Shown: piece by piece, positions 27,499-37,326 of the stretch
How positions within the stretch are numbered: the stretch's first letter is position 1
Layout of the letters: every line of letters starts with the position of its first letter
Assembly: GCF_001997295.1 (NCBI RefSeq)
Contig: NZ_CP019605.1
Coordinates: 2,728,001 to 2,792,000, forward strand
DNA: 64,000 nucleotides
Direction of reading: 5' to 3'
DNA from: Tessaracoccus flavus
GTDB taxonomy: Bacteria > Actinomycetota > Actinomycetes > Propionibacteriales > Propionibacteriaceae
Position numbers and translations under genes: made by a program
The notes under the pieces: model-generated
What the model saw: only the letters and a program-made list of their open reading frames with translations
What the model was told of the DNA's origin: nothing
Databases searched by the model: none

Positions 27499-28358
27499 GC
27501 GTGGAGCGCCTCATCGACACCGCCCTCGACGAAGACCTCGCGCTGGGCCCCGACGTCACGACGCTGTCCACCGTGCCGCCGGACGCCGTCGGGACCGCCG
27601 ACGTCGTGGCCAGGCAGGCCGGTGTGGTCGCGGGCGTCAACGTCGCCGTCGCGGTGGCGAGGCAGGCCGGTCGGCGGCTCGGTGTGGAGCTGGAGGCCGC
27701 GGTCGTGCGCAACGACGGCGACCGCGTCGCCCCCGGCGACGTCGTCCTTACGGTGTCCGGACCCGTCCGAGGGATCCTCACCGCGGAGCGGACGTTGTTG
27801 AACTTTCTCGGTCAGCTCTCGGGCGTCGCGACGGCCACCCGCCAGTGGGCCGATGCCCTCGCCGGGACAACCGCGCGGGTGCGCGACACCCGCAAGACGG
27901 TGCCCGGGATGCGCGCCCTCCAGAAGGCAGCCGTCGTCGCGGGCGGCGGCGTCAACCACAGGATGGCACTTGGCGATGCGGCTCTCATCAAGGACAACCA
28001 CGTGGCGGCGGCCGGGTCGGTCGGGGCCGCGTTCCGGGCGGTGCGCGCGGCGTCGCCGGCGATCCCGATCGAGGTGGAGTGCGACACGGTCGGCCAGGTG
28101 CGCGAGGCGGTCGCTGCTGGGGCCGACCTCATCCTGCTGGACAACATGACGCTCGACGAGCTCCGCGAGAGCGTCGCGATCTGCCGCGACGCTGGCGTCC
28201 GGACCGAGGCGAGCGGTGGTCTGACGCTGGCCGACGCCGCGCAGGTGGCGGCGACGGGCGTCGACTTCATCGCCGTCGGCGCCCTCACCCACTCCGCCCC
28301 GGTGCTCGACCTCGGCCTCGACCTCATCACCGGGTCACCTGAGCGTTTCCCTGAGTAG
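27495..28358 (+). CDS. nadC: Nicotinate-nucleotide pyrophosphorylase (carboxylating) NadC
   Basis: 287 residues; converts quinolinate and PRPP to nicotinate mononucleotide. The family motif [11 protein letters not shown] is followed by [16 protein letters not shown] and by the C-terminal EASGG and [11 protein letters not shown] segments. The ATG at 27495 follows GAAAGGA and overlaps the nadB stop. The last residues (SLSEF-type ending RFPE) and the TAG stop (28356-28358) fall in a family B repeat, so the C-terminus was set by that repeat. Confidence 0.95.
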   Translation: MSVERLIDTALDEDLALGPDVTTLSTVPPDAVGTADVVARQAGVVAGVNVAVAVARQAGRRLGVELEAAVVRNDGDRVAPGDVVLTVSGPVRGILTAERTLLNFLGQLSGVATATRQWADALAGTTARVRDTRKTVPGMRALQKAAVVAGGGVNHRMALGDAALIKDNHVAAAGSVGAAFRAVRAASPAIPIEVECDTVGQVREAVAAGADLILLDNMTLDELRESVAICRDAGVRTEASGGLTLADAAQVAATGVDFIAVGALTHSAPVLDLGLDLITGSPERFPE

Positions 28359-28488
28359 GGCGCGAGGAACGAGCGCCCGTATCGAAGGGCTCCCCGCACC
28401 TCCTCGCTCACCCGGGATGGCGGTTGGTGGCCGAGCCCTTCGATACGCGACCGTTCGTCCCTCACGGCCGCTACTCAGGGAGACGTTG
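28349..28488. repeat. Family B repeat (copy 2), containing the nadC stop
   Basis: CCCTGAGTAGGGCGCGAGGAACGAGCG at the left, TATCGAAGGG inside, then the inverted half: CCCTTCGATACGCG and CGGCCGCTACTCAGGGAGACG at the right end. The left end encodes the last codon and stop of nadC. The remaining gap to transaldolase (to 28653) has a TAGGGT -10-like hexamer at 28619-28624 and nothing else recognised. Confidence 0.8.
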
Positions 28489-28653
28489 GTGACGGGGAGG
28501 AACGCGGTGGTCTGCGGCCGCAGGGTGTCGCCATGGGTCGAACTGGTCGACCCTGAGCTGAGGACCTTCGTGCGGGGGTGGGCCCTAGTCAAGCCCTTCC
28601 CATCCGTGCGAGCATCGGTAGGGTCGATCACGACGCAACTCGAAGGAGCACCG

Positions 28654-29730
28654 ATGAATGACCGACTCAAGCAACTCAGCCAGGCTGGCGTCTCCATCTG
28701 GCTCGACGACCTCTCCCGCGACAGGCTCACCTCCGGCAACCTCGCCGAACTGATCGCCGAGAAGTCGGTGGTCGGCGTCACCACGAACCCGTCGATCTTC
28801 GCCGCCGCCCTCTCCGACGGCGACGCCTACGCCGAGCAGCTGGCGGGGATGAGCGACGTCGCCGACGCCATCACCCAGGCCACTACGACCGACGTCCGCG
28901 ACGCCTGCGACCTGTTCGCCGACATCTACGCGGCCACGGACGGCTACGACGGCCGCGTCTCGATCGAGGTTGAGCCGTCGTTGGCGCACGACACCGAGCA
29001 GACGGTGGCGCAGGCGGCCCAGCTCCACGACCTCGTCGACCGGGAAAACGTGCTCATCAAGATCCCCGCCACCAAGGCAGGACTCCCCGCCATCACGCAG
29101 ACCATCGCGCGGGGCATCTCGGTCAACGTCACGCTGATCTTTGCCGTCGAGCGCTACCACGAGGTGATGGAGGCCTACCTCGACGGGCTCGAGCAGGCCG
29201 ACGCGGCCGGGCTCGACCTCTCCACGATCCACTCCGTGGCCTCGATCTTCATCTCCCGCATCGACGCCGAGGTGGACAAGCGACTCGACGATCTCGGCCG
29301 GGCCGACCTCAAGGGGAAGGCCGCCATCGCCAACGCGCAGGTGGCGCTGGCCGACTTCCAGGAGGTGTTCTCGTCCGACCGGTTCAAGGCGCTGAAGGCG
29401 AAGGGCGCCAACTACCAGCGTCCGCTCTGGGCCTCGACGTCCACAAAGGACCCGGCGCTGCCCGACACCCTCTACGTCTCGGAACTGATCGCCGACGGCG
29501 TCGTCAACACGATGCCGGAGAAGACGCTCGAGGCCTTCGCCGACCACGGCGAGGTGGGCAAGTCCATGGAGCGCACGGCCCAGGAGGGGGTGCGCACTCT
29601 CGCCGAGATCGCCGAGGCCGGGGTGGACTTCGACGACGTGTTCCGGGTGCTGGAGGAGGAGGGCGTGCAGAAGTTCGCCGACAGCTGGACGGAACTGCAG
29701 GCCACCGTCAGGACCGCGCTGGACGGCTGA
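28654..29730 (+). CDS. tal: Transaldolase
   Basis: 358-residue pentose-phosphate-pathway enzyme transferring a dihydroxyacetone unit between sugar phosphates. Family segments [26 protein letters not shown] and [15 protein letters not shown] (with the Schiff-base lysine in the IKIPAT strand) are present, as is the C-terminal region typical of the longer actinobacterial and cyanobacterial Tal class. The ATG at 28654 follows GAAGGAG at 28642-28648; the upstream open frame covers the repeat and is rejected. Confidence 0.95.
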   Translation: MNDRLKQLSQAGVSIWLDDLSRDRLTSGNLAELIAEKSVVGVTTNPSIFAAALSDGDAYAEQLAGMSDVADAITQATTTDVRDACDLFADIYAATDGYDGRVSIEVEPSLAHDTEQTVAQAAQLHDLVDRENVLIKIPATKAGLPAITQTIARGISVNVTLIFAVERYHEVMEAYLDGLEQADAAGLDLSTIHSVASIFISRIDAEVDKRLDDLGRADLKGKAAIANAQVALADFQEVFSSDRFKALKAKGANYQRPLWASTSTKDPALPDTLYVSELIADGVVNTMPEKTLEAFADHGEVGKSMERTAQEGVRTLAEIAEAGVDFDDVFRVLEEEGVQKFADSWTELQATVRTALDG

Positions 29731-29744
29731 CGTCGGCGCCCGGA

Positions 29745-30023
29745 ATGATCCTCATCGACCCGCCGCGGTGGCCGGCCCACGGCACGGTTTTCGGGCATCT
29801 CGTCTCGGACGAGTCGCTGGAGGAGCTGCACGCCTTCGCCCGGTCCAACGCCGTCCCCGAGCGCGCGTTCGACCGTGACCACTACGACGTGCCGATCGTT
29901 CGGTACGACGATCTGGTGGCGGCCGGCGCGCAGCCCGTGGGCGAGAAGGAACTGGTGCGACGGCTCATCGCGAGCGGGCTCAGGGTGCGCCGCCGAATCC
30001 CACCCCCGCAGCAATCGCCCTGA
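29745..30023 (+). CDS. DUF4031 domain protein
   Basis: 92 residues with the compact DUF4031 pattern: DPPRWPAHGTVFGHLVSD at the start, FDRDHYDVP in the middle and ELVRRLIASGLRVRRR at the end. The function is unknown; the conserved His and Asp residues suggest a metal or nucleotide site, which is speculation. It starts 14 bp after transaldolase and is probably cotranscribed. Confidence 0.82.
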   Translation: MILIDPPRWPAHGTVFGHLVSDESLEELHAFARSNAVPERAFDRDHYDVPIVRYDDLVAAGAQPVGEKELVRRLIASGLRVRRRIPPPQQSP

Positions 30024-30055
30024 GTAAGGTGGAGGTAGAGATCAAGGAGGAACCC

Positions 30056-30508
30056 ATGGACATCCGTGACAACGGACCCAACCCGAACGCGTTCGATCTG
30101 GAGACCGCCACCGTCGAGAACCGCTTCTACCGCCAGGTTGCCTGGACCGGGAAGTATCTTCAGGTGACGCTGATGTCGATTCCGGTTGGGGAGTCGATCG
30201 GCCTCGAGGTGCACCCGGACACCGACCAGTTCGTCCGCCTGGACGCGGGCAAGGGTAAGGCCGTGATGGGCCCCGAGAAGGACGACCTCAACTGGTCGCA
30301 GGATGTCTCCGACGGCTGGTCCGTGCAGGTGCCCGCCGGCATGTGGCACGACATCACCAACACCGGCGACGAGCCGATGCGTCTGTACGTCATCTACGCC
30401 CCGTCGCACCACGCCCCCGGCAAGGTCCACCCGACCCGGGCGGAATCCGAGGCCGACGAAGAGTCGGGCGCGGACGAGCCGCCGGAGTGGACGCACCAGC
30501 CGGAGTGA
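30056..30508 (+). CDS. Small cupin protein
   Basis: 150 residues, one cupin_2 barrel (about 30-125) with LEVHPDTDQFVRLDAGKG and a second motif ending WHDITNTGDEPM, followed by an acidic tail (ESEADEESGADEP). The metal-binding histidines expected of a cupin are present. Such proteins include small sugar isomerases and binding proteins; no substrate is assigned. The ATG at 30056 follows AAGGAGG at 30044-30050, better than the in-frame start 27 bp upstream. Confidence 0.85.
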   Translation: MDIRDNGPNPNAFDLETATVENRFYRQVAWTGKYLQVTLMSIPVGESIGLEVHPDTDQFVRLDAGKGKAVMGPEKDDLNWSQDVSDGWSVQVPAGMWHDITNTGDEPMRLYVIYAPSHHAPGKVHPTRAESEADEESGADEPPEWTHQPE

Positions 30509-30534
30509 CGCCGTTTCCTCGTCTCCCTGAGTAG

Positions 30535-30688
30535 CGGCCAGTACGTCTCCCTGAGTAGCGGCCGTGAGGAACGAACGGCCGTGTATCGAAGGGCCCCGCA
30601 ACAAGACCGCAGAACCCCAGTCAGCGGAACCCCACGGGACGCCCCTCGATACGGTCGCTCGTACCTCGCTCCCTACTCGGGGAGACGG
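30535..30688. repeat. Family B repeat cluster (copy 3), between converging genes
   Basis: CCCTGAGTAGCGGCC occurs twice (30535 and near 30553), then GTGAGGAACGAACGGCCGTGTATCGAAGGG, then the inverted right half CTCGATACGGTCGC...CTCGCTCCCTACTCGGGGAGACGG. It separates the converging cupin gene and the giant surface-protein gene. Confidence 0.8.
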
Positions 30689-30718
30689 AACCCACGGTCG
30701 CTCGTCCCTCGCAGTACC

Positions 30719-33700
30719 TCAACTGAAGCGGACGATGTTGTTGAACCTCTCCCTCAGCACAAACCTCGGCCCTGTGGGCGTGGCTTCCAGCACCTTCGTC
30801 GTCACGTAGGAGCGGCAGCCGTTACCCCCAGACGTCGGAGTGTTGCATTCCGTCCTCCAACGACGCCCATCCGTGTCAGTCCAGGAGCCAGTGATCGCGA
30901 GCGGGTTGCCGACCCATAGACGCTTGGGCGAAGCCACGTAGGTCAGGTTGTTGAACACCCAGCCGTTGCTCGTGACGTAGTGGTTCCCGACCCGTTCGAT
31001 CGTCGTGGCCCAGATGTAGGTCCAACACCGCGTCGTCTGCGAGTACGGCTCGCAGCGCGTGAACCATTGCCGTCCCCCGGAGTCGTGATAGCCGGGCGTC
31101 TCGTACAGATCCCTCGGCGGCGGGGTCCGCGCTTCGATCGTCCACGTGTGCTCCGCCACGCGCCCCGCACCGGCCTGTCCGATTGCCCGAACGACGAAGC
31201 GGTGGTCCCCGTCTCCGAGGTTGTGATAGCTGACGGGCGTGACGCAGGCCGTGAGTGGGCCGTCGTCTAGCGCGCACTCAAAGGTTGCCCCGGGCTGGTC
31301 CGCAGTGAAGGCGAACGTGGCCGTCCGGCTGCTGGTTACTGCATCGGGGGCCTGGGTGATGGTCGCCACGGGCGGCTCCGGCTGCTCGACGGCCAGGATC
31401 TCCACCTTCGCGGTGAACTCATCGGTTGAGTGGTTGCCGTCGTCGTCAGCCAGCTTCACAGCGAAGCTCCGGGAGTACGACTGTCCTCCAGTGCCGGAGA
31501 TCTCCTCGCTGAACGTGCAGGTGTAGGACGCGAAGCCTTCGACCTGTTGGGGCACCTCACAGGTGCCCCTCCCCTGGAGCGAGCCAGCCGGGTCGGAGAG
31601 CGCCGTCATCGTCGCTGTCTCCTCGGAACCGTTGGTGACGCGCACCGTCCAGGTCACCGGTCCGCCCGGCTCGGCGACGCTGGTCGGCGTGACCGTGACG
31701 CTGAGTTGAGCGCTGGGCAGGAGGTCGCGCCATTCGACGGTGGCTTCGCCGGCGACGTCTCCCGCCCTCACGGCGATGGTGTCAGTGCCCGCGCTGCTGC
31801 CGGTGTAGCAAACCCGTGCATTCCCCTCACCATTCGTTGCTGCCTCGGCCATCAACGCTCCAGCGTTGGCCCCGGTGACTGTGGCGGTGACCGACACCCC
31901 CGTCATGGAGTAGCCCTCGGCGTCGAGCACGGTGGCCACCACGCAGGATTCATCCCCCACTTCGGCGGTCTGGGTATCGGGCGCGACCGACACAGCCGTT
32001 GGTACCGGTCCGGCGGGTGGACGCACCGTGACAGAGGCGACGGCGGACACTGACGTGAAGGTACCGTCGCTCGCCGCGAACGTGAACGAGTCCTCGCCGC
32101 TGAATCCTGGGTTCGGGGTGTACGTCACGCGGTTGCCAGTGACCTCTCCCAGCGTTCCGTTCAAGGGATGGGTGAGGATGGCGAACGACAAGGTGTCGCC
32201 GTCTTCGTCGGTGGCGGTGAGGACCAGTTCCACCGGCGTCTCATGATCAGTGCTCGCAGCTATATCGCTGGCCACGGGCGGTTGGCCGGGTATCTGCTGA
32301 TCGGTCCACGTGCGCGCGGCCGACGCTGTCACAGCGCCCACCGACGCCACCAGTTCGTCGGTCCCCGACAGGTGGCCTTCGTAACAGAGCGACGCCGTAC
32401 CGTCGTCGTCGGTCCAGCCGTACGCCTCCGTCGTATGCACGCCTGAGACCGCGAGATCCACGCGCACGCCGGAGAGGGGTTCGCCTGCACTGTTGAGCAC
32501 GGTGGCGACCACGCAGTCAGTGGTTCCCACCTGCCGTTCGGCAGCTGCTGGGGAGAGCGAAAGTCGATCCACATCCGCCACTGGGGCCAGGGCGAGGCCA
32601 CCGGGGTAGCCGTAGGACTCGTACGGGGCCCACCCGTAGGCGTAAACCGCGACCGGCCGGTCGGCGACGATGCGGTGCTGCCCGGAGCTGACCTCGACGG
32701 CGGCGGCCACATAACCGGACGACCCGACGGCCTCCCACAGCCCCTGCTCCACGATCGCCCCGTCGAGCCGGACCGTGCTCTGTGCGCCGTCCTTGATGAC
32801 GAGGTTCAGATAATGCTTGTCGAAGCCCCGCAGGGACGCCACGGTGTATCGGTCCAGCCACTGCTCCTGCGGCGGGATCAGCATCATGAGCGGATCGCCC
32901 ATCTGGCGGTCAGCCGTGGTGCCCCGGGCCAACTGGTTCACCATGGCCGGTTTGGAGGTCTCGATGAGGGTTCCAGAGGTTCGGAGCATCCTGTGGGCGA
33001 AGCCCGCACCGAGCGTCGCGACGAGCTCCCCGTCGACCCTCACCTCAGTCTCGTCGTCTCCGGCGAGCACATCGACGGGGTCTCCCCCCGTGCGCCCTTC
33101 CAGAGGCCAGGTCAGGAAACTGGTCCCCCAGGCCGAGGTGGGCCACATGGCTTCTACGAGGTGGTCACAGAACGTCACCTGGTCGGGAACCATCGCGCAG
33201 GGGGCGCCCGCGAGCACCTGAACGGGGACCTCGGCCTGGATGAGGGACCCCTGGATGTTGGAGGGATAGCCCGCCTTCCGGAACACCTCTCCCGCCTCTA
33301 GAGGCCCGATCACGCTCTCGACGCGCTGCGGATTGGTCACGGTGATCTCCGTGCCCGACTGCAGGGAGACGACTGAGAACTGCGTCGCGCCGCCGGGGAC
33401 CCGGAGGTCGGTGCCCGCCACATCATCGGGCACCGCGAGGAACGCATCCGTGGATGAGGTTTCCTTGTTGACCCCGTAGACCGTGACCTCTTCACGCGCC
33501 TGCACGATCACCGCGAGCGGATCGACGGCGGTCCTGACAGTGTCCGTTCGCCCGTCCGGGTCGGGAAGGACATCGTCCGGCAGGCGGACCGTGGCGATAC
33601 TCCCGGCCCCGACCACGAATTCCGCGCGGAACCCGATGCCGGGAACGGAGACCACGCCGGTGCTGTTCGCCTCGCCCGTGATGACGAGGTACTGCTCGGA

Positions 33701-36700
33701 TCCCTCCTTGGACATGTTGGGGTCGAACGCCAGATGAAACGCCCGGCCCCGAGAGTCGGGCGTGACCCTGCCCAGCGCCCCGTCCTCCAGTACGAGAACC
33801 TGCACCTCAGCGGCGACGTCGGCTCCCTCGTCATCGGTCGCGGTGATCCGGACGGTCTTGCCACCGGGGGCCGACCAGGCGTGCGTGACGTGCTGGCCGG
33901 TCGCGGAGGTGCCGTCGCCCAGGTCCCAGGCGATGGTCAGTGGATCGCCGCCTGGGTCGAAGGCTCCCGCATGCAGCACCGACGGCTGGCCGGCTTCCAC
34001 CACCACTGGAATGGCCGGGCCGAGCCGTGGCGGAAGATTGGTGAAGGTGACTGTGGCGACGTCCTCCCGCGACACCCCGTCCAGCGTGGCCCTGAATGTG
34101 ACGGTTCTCGGCTCGTCTCCGGCGTAGCGGTGCCGGATCGGCGTGGAGCCGGTGACCAGCGTGCCGTCGCCCAGGTCCCACTCCCAATGGGCGCTGCTGC
34201 CGAAGGGCTGGAAAGGAGCCGAGCCTTCGAACGTGATCCAGGAGCCCTCCGGAACCTCCCTGTCGCCCCCGGCGCTCACGTCGAACGCCGCCACGTCGAG
34301 GTCCAACCAGGTGTTGGACTGGGCTCCGTCGTCGTCGATAGCGATGAGTTGGATCCGGTGTAGCCCTCCAGTGTCAAACACGTGGGGCAGGTAGGCGTCC
34401 TCCGTGTCCACCAGGACGCCGTCGCCCAGATCCCAGCGGTACGTCAGCACGTCGTCTCCCGGGTCCCTGCTGCTGGCCGAGTTGAGGGTGAGCTGCCGTC
34501 CGGTCACGTAGGGGCCGGACGTGACGCCGATCCGTGCCACGGGCGGCAGATTGCGAATCGTCATGGTCACCGTGTCCGAGGCTGCACGCCCCAGCGCATC
34601 CGTGACGGTCAACGTCACCTCGTACACACCATCGTCGAAGGTGACATAGGGCGAGGAGGCGCTCGACGTCCGGCCATCCCCAAAGTCCCAAAGGTACGTG
34701 AGCGGGCCAGCCCCCTCCGGGGCCCGGGCCGTGGCATAGAAGCTGATCGGGCCCTCGCCCAGATGCAGGTCGTCCCCCAGGTTCACGATCGGGCCGCCCG
34801 GCCATGGTCCGACGTCGACGGTGACGGTGGCAGTGCCGGAATATTGGAGACCATCACTGACCTGGTAGGTGAAGGTGATGACGCTTCCGGGCGCCGATTC
34901 TCCCGGGTCGAGGATGAGGTTGGGGGCGGTGCCGGTGATGCTGCCCGCGGTCGGACTCGAATGTGTCCAGGACAGGGTGTTGCCATCCGGATCGGAGCCG
35001 TCGAGCGTGATCGCCACGGGAGTGCCCGCCGGGGTGGTCACGGTCATGTCCGGCGCTGTCGGTGTCCGGTTCTCTCCGAGCACAGTGACGGTGAGGGTGG
35101 CCACGGGCGACCACTGCGCGCCGTCACTCACGCGGTAGGAAATCGTCTGCGCACCCAGGGGAGCACTCCACGAGACGGCCACCCGTGCCGACGCCGGATA
35201 GAAGGGGGTGACGGTGAAACCGGGCGGGACCTCCCCAACAACTTCCATGACCAACGGGGTCTGCGGGCCCGGTACCGGGTCGGTCGCCGGCAATGCGACA
35301 GTCGTGGTGGCTCCACGCGGAACGCTGACGGCCACGTCAGAGGCGACGGGGGCGGAGTCGGCCGCGACGATCGTGACCAGAATTGCGCCGCTACTCGTGT
35401 CCGTGCCATCGGACACGCGGTACTCGATGGACTCCTCGCCAACGACGCCTCTGTCGGCCGCGTACGTGCACGGGCCAGCAGGAGTGCAGGTGAGCGTTCC
35501 TCCCGCTGCCGCATCCGTGCCGTCGAGGGTCAATGGATCTCCGTCGTAATCGATGTCATTGGCCAACGGGTTGAACGACACCGAGTCTCCCAGTGCCACG
35601 TTGATGCGGTCGTCCACCGCACGGGGAGGGTCGTTCAGTTGCACAGTCAGCGTCTCATTGGTGGCGGTGGCTGACCCTCCCCAGGGTGTGGTCTCCGTGG
35701 TGGTCACCGTCACGGAGTACGCACCCGACTCCTCGAAGGCGCGTTCGACCTCTTGGCCGGTTGCGACATGGCCGTCGGAGAAGCGCCAGGTGTGCTCCAC
35801 CGGGTCGCCGTCCGAGCTGGTTCCGGTAGCGGTGAGCCGCCAGGTGGCGGGGCTCTGGAACGACGCCGTGATCCCAGCGCTGGGCGGGGCGAGGTCTGTG
35901 GTGGAGACCGCGGCCGCGTTGCGCACGAACTCGTCGGTCGGCTCGATCGCGGCCTCGAAGGTTTCGGCCGCCTCCACGAGATACTGCGACAGCGGCACTC
36001 CGGGAGAGACGACGTCGAGGTCGAGGCCGAACCACGTGGCCGCGTTGGCGATCTGTTGGTCGGTCAGCCCCAACTCGCGGAGTTGTTGGGTCTCACCTTC
36101 GGTGAATCCTGAGGTGGTGACGCGCTCCGCCAGAGGCACGAGCGCCTCGAGAGTCGAGCCGTCCTCGAGCACTACGCCGGCCATCGCGCTGTCGGACGAC
36201 GCGGCGGCGGCTCGTAGCGCGTCCGCGGTGGCACGCAGTTCCCGGATCAGAGATCTGCCGTACTCGGCGATCGCGCCGGCTTGCAGTCGTTGGCCAGAGA
36301 GGTCCTCAGCCAGCACGGCGCCCTGATACCTCTCGAAGGCGATGCGCGTGGCGATGCCGTACGCGGTCTGACGGTCGAGCGCGGCGACGAGGTCGTCGAG
36401 CACCGGCGAGCCGAGGGGATCAGGCTCGAGGAATGCCGGTGGTACGACGGTGTTGAGAATCGGATCCGGTGGATCGTTCGCGATGTCCAGGTGCATCTGC
36501 CGGACCATGCACGACATCATCTGGGCGATCTGCAGCGCAGCATCGTTGTACGACGGCAGCTCAATCCCGGCGAACCCCAGACCCAGACCGGTGGCGTAGC
36601 CGAGGAATCCGCCGCTGAGACTTCTCGAGCCGGCCGCCTCAAGCCCCAGACGTATCCCATCGCCATGGGTTTGGATGGTGCTCCCGGTCTCCTTCAGCGT

Positions 36701-37219
36701 GAGCGCGGTGCAGAGCAGCGAGGCGCCGGCGGTGGCATCCCCCGAGGCTGCCTTGAAGGCCTCAGCCTGCTGACGCCCGATCGTGGTGTCGCAATCGCTC
36801 TGGCAGGGCCCCACGGTGAACACGTCGGAGGTGTAGCCGGGCAGCCACCCCTCTTCGGTGGCCGACTCGGTGTGGAGACGGTATGTGCCCATCGGAAGGC
36901 TCGGTCCCTCCAAGAGTGTGAACAGGGTGCCGATGCCCACGATCGTGTTCGGTGTGCCCCAGGCCGGGTTCTCGCAGTCTCCGTTCCCCGTGGCCGCGAT
37001 CACACAGACGCGGCCCCCGCGGGTATCGGTCGTGACCCAGGCGAACAGCGCGTCGGCCGTCGTGAAGTCTGCGTACAACTCACCGAATCCGTCCGCCGGG
37101 TTGGCGCTTGTCACCGCCCCCCGCGCCGGGGCGGTTCCCACCACCGCCAGGCCGATCGCCAGCAGGATCGCAACAAGAGCGGCCCAGATGCGTACCCAGG
37201 GAAAGATTCGAATAGACAT
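30719..37219 (-). CDS. Giant secreted multidomain protein: PKD, cadherin-like, IgGFc-binding and Ig-like domains
   Basis: 2,166 residues with a Sec signal peptide (1 to about 35, ending near PARGA). Residues 36-440 are a non-repetitive, partly helical head. PKD domains with WDxGDG-type motifs occur at about 450-528, 811-890, 891-975, 978-1060 and 1065-1145. Cadherin-like or VCBS-type repeats are at about 530-620, 625-715, 717-802 and 1645-1732. An IgGFc-binding-like domain spans about 1150-1545 (VYGVNKETSSTDAFLAVP at 1247-1264). Big_1-like Ig domains with paired Cys are at 1550-1635 and 1738-1830, and an Ig-like ECALDDG domain at about 1960-2030. Two tandem copies of a Trp/Arg/Cys-rich domain end the protein (about 2044-2100 and 2110-2166). 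No LPXTG motif or C-terminal helix is seen, so anchoring is through the terminal domain or absent. A TTGACT -35-like box (37286-37281) lies upstream. Confidence 0.85.
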   Translation of the reverse strand: MSIRIFPWVRIWAALVAILLAIGLAVVGTAPARGAVTSANPADGFGELYADFTTADALFAWVTTDTRGGRVCVIAATGNGDCENPAWGTPNTIVGIGTLFTLLEGPSLPMGTYRLHTESATEEGWLPGYTSDVFTVGPCQSDCDTTIGRQQAEAFKAASGDATAGASLLCTALTLKETGSTIQTHGDGIRLGLEAAGSRSLSGGFLGYATGLGLGFAGIELPSYNDAALQIAQMMSCMVRQMHLDIANDPPDPILNTVVPPAFLEPDPLGSPVLDDLVAALDRQTAYGIATRIAFERYQGAVLAEDLSGQRLQAGAIAEYGRSLIRELRATADALRAAAASSDSAMAGVVLEDGSTLEALVPLAERVTTSGFTEGETQQLRELGLTDQQIANAATWFGLDLDVVSPGVPLSQYLVEAAETFEAAIEPTDEFVRNAAAVSTTDLAPPSAGITASFQSPATWRLTATGTSSDGDPVEHTWRFSDGHVATGQEVERAFEESGAYSVTVTTTETTPWGGSATATNETLTVQLNDPPRAVDDRINVALGDSVSFNPLANDIDYDGDPLTLDGTDAAAGGTLTCTPAGPCTYAADRGVVGEESIEYRVSDGTDTSSGAILVTIVAADSAPVASDVAVSVPRGATTTVALPATDPVPGPQTPLVMEVVGEVPPGFTVTPFYPASARVAVSWSAPLGAQTISYRVSDGAQWSPVATLTVTVLGENRTPTAPDMTVTTPAGTPVAITLDGSDPDGNTLSWTHSSPTAGSITGTAPNLILDPGESAPGSVITFTYQVSDGLQYSGTATVTVDVGPWPGGPIVNLGDDLHLGEGPISFYATARAPEGAGPLTYLWDFGDGRTSSASSPYVTFDDGVYEVTLTVTDALGRAASDTVTMTIRNLPPVARIGVTSGPYVTGRQLTLNSASSRDPGDDVLTYRWDLGDGVLVDTEDAYLPHVFDTGGLHRIQLIAIDDDGAQSNTWLDLDVAAFDVSAGGDREVPEGSWITFEGSAPFQPFGSSAHWEWDLGDGTLVTGSTPIRHRYAGDEPRTVTFRATLDGVSREDVATVTFTNLPPRLGPAIPVVVEAGQPSVLHAGAFDPGGDPLTIAWDLGDGTSATGQHVTHAWSAPGGKTVRITATDDEGADVAAEVQVLVLEDGALGRVTPDSRGRAFHLAFDPNMSKEGSEQYLVITGEANSTGVVSVPGIGFRAEFVVGAGSIATVRLPDDVLPDPDGRTDTVRTAVDPLAVIVQAREEVTVYGVNKETSSTDAFLAVPDDVAGTDLRVPGGATQFSVVSLQSGTEITVTNPQRVESVIGPLEAGEVFRKAGYPSNIQGSLIQAEVPVQVLAGAPCAMVPDQVTFCDHLVEAMWPTSAWGTSFLTWPLEGRTGGDPVDVLAGDDETEVRVDGELVATLGAGFAHRMLRTSGTLIETSKPAMVNQLARGTTADRQMGDPLMMLIPPQEQWLDRYTVASLRGFDKHYLNLVIKDGAQSTVRLDGAIVEQGLWEAVGSSGYVAAAVEVSSGQHRIVADRPVAVYAYGWAPYESYGYPGGLALAPVADVDRLSLSPAAAERQVGTTDCVVATVLNSAGEPLSGVRVDLAVSGVHTTEAYGWTDDDGTASLCYEGHLSGTDELVASVGAVTASAARTWTDQQIPGQPPVASDIAASTDHETPVELVLTATDEDGDTLSFAILTHPLNGTLGEVTGNRVTYTPNPGFSGEDSFTFAASDGTFTSVSAVASVTVRPPAGPVPTAVSVAPDTQTAEVGDESCVVATVLDAEGYSMTGVSVTATVTGANAGALMAEAATNGEGNARVCYTGSSAGTDTIAVRAGDVAGEATVEWRDLLPSAQLSVTVTPTSVAEPGGPVTWTVRVTNGSEETATMTALSDPAGSLQGRGTCEVPQQVEGFASYTCTFSEEISGTGGQSYSRSFAVKLADDDGNHSTDEFTAKVEILAVEQPEPPVATITQAPDAVTSSRTATFAFTADQPGATFECALDDGPLTACVTPVSYHNLGDGDHRFVVRAIGQAGAGRVAEHTWTIEARTPPPRDLYETPGYHDSGGRQWFTRCEPYSQTTRCWTYIWATTIERVGNHYVTSNGWVFNNLTYVASPKRLWVGNPLAITGSWTDTDGRRWRTECNTPTSGGNGCRSYVTTKVLEATPTGPRFVLRERFNNIVRFS

Positions 37220-37326
37220 GATTGCCCGTCCCCCTCAGACCTCGATGTCCTGGGGTAAGAATCCATCAGTCCAGGGGGTGAGTCAATGGTCGGCGATGAA
37301 AATCCCACCGCCGCAGCGACAACCGC

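Noticed and set aside
34382..35674. 430-residue plus-strand frame inside the giant surface protein
   Set aside because: Shadow frame; the minus-strand reading has continuous PKD and cadherin-like domains through this stretch.
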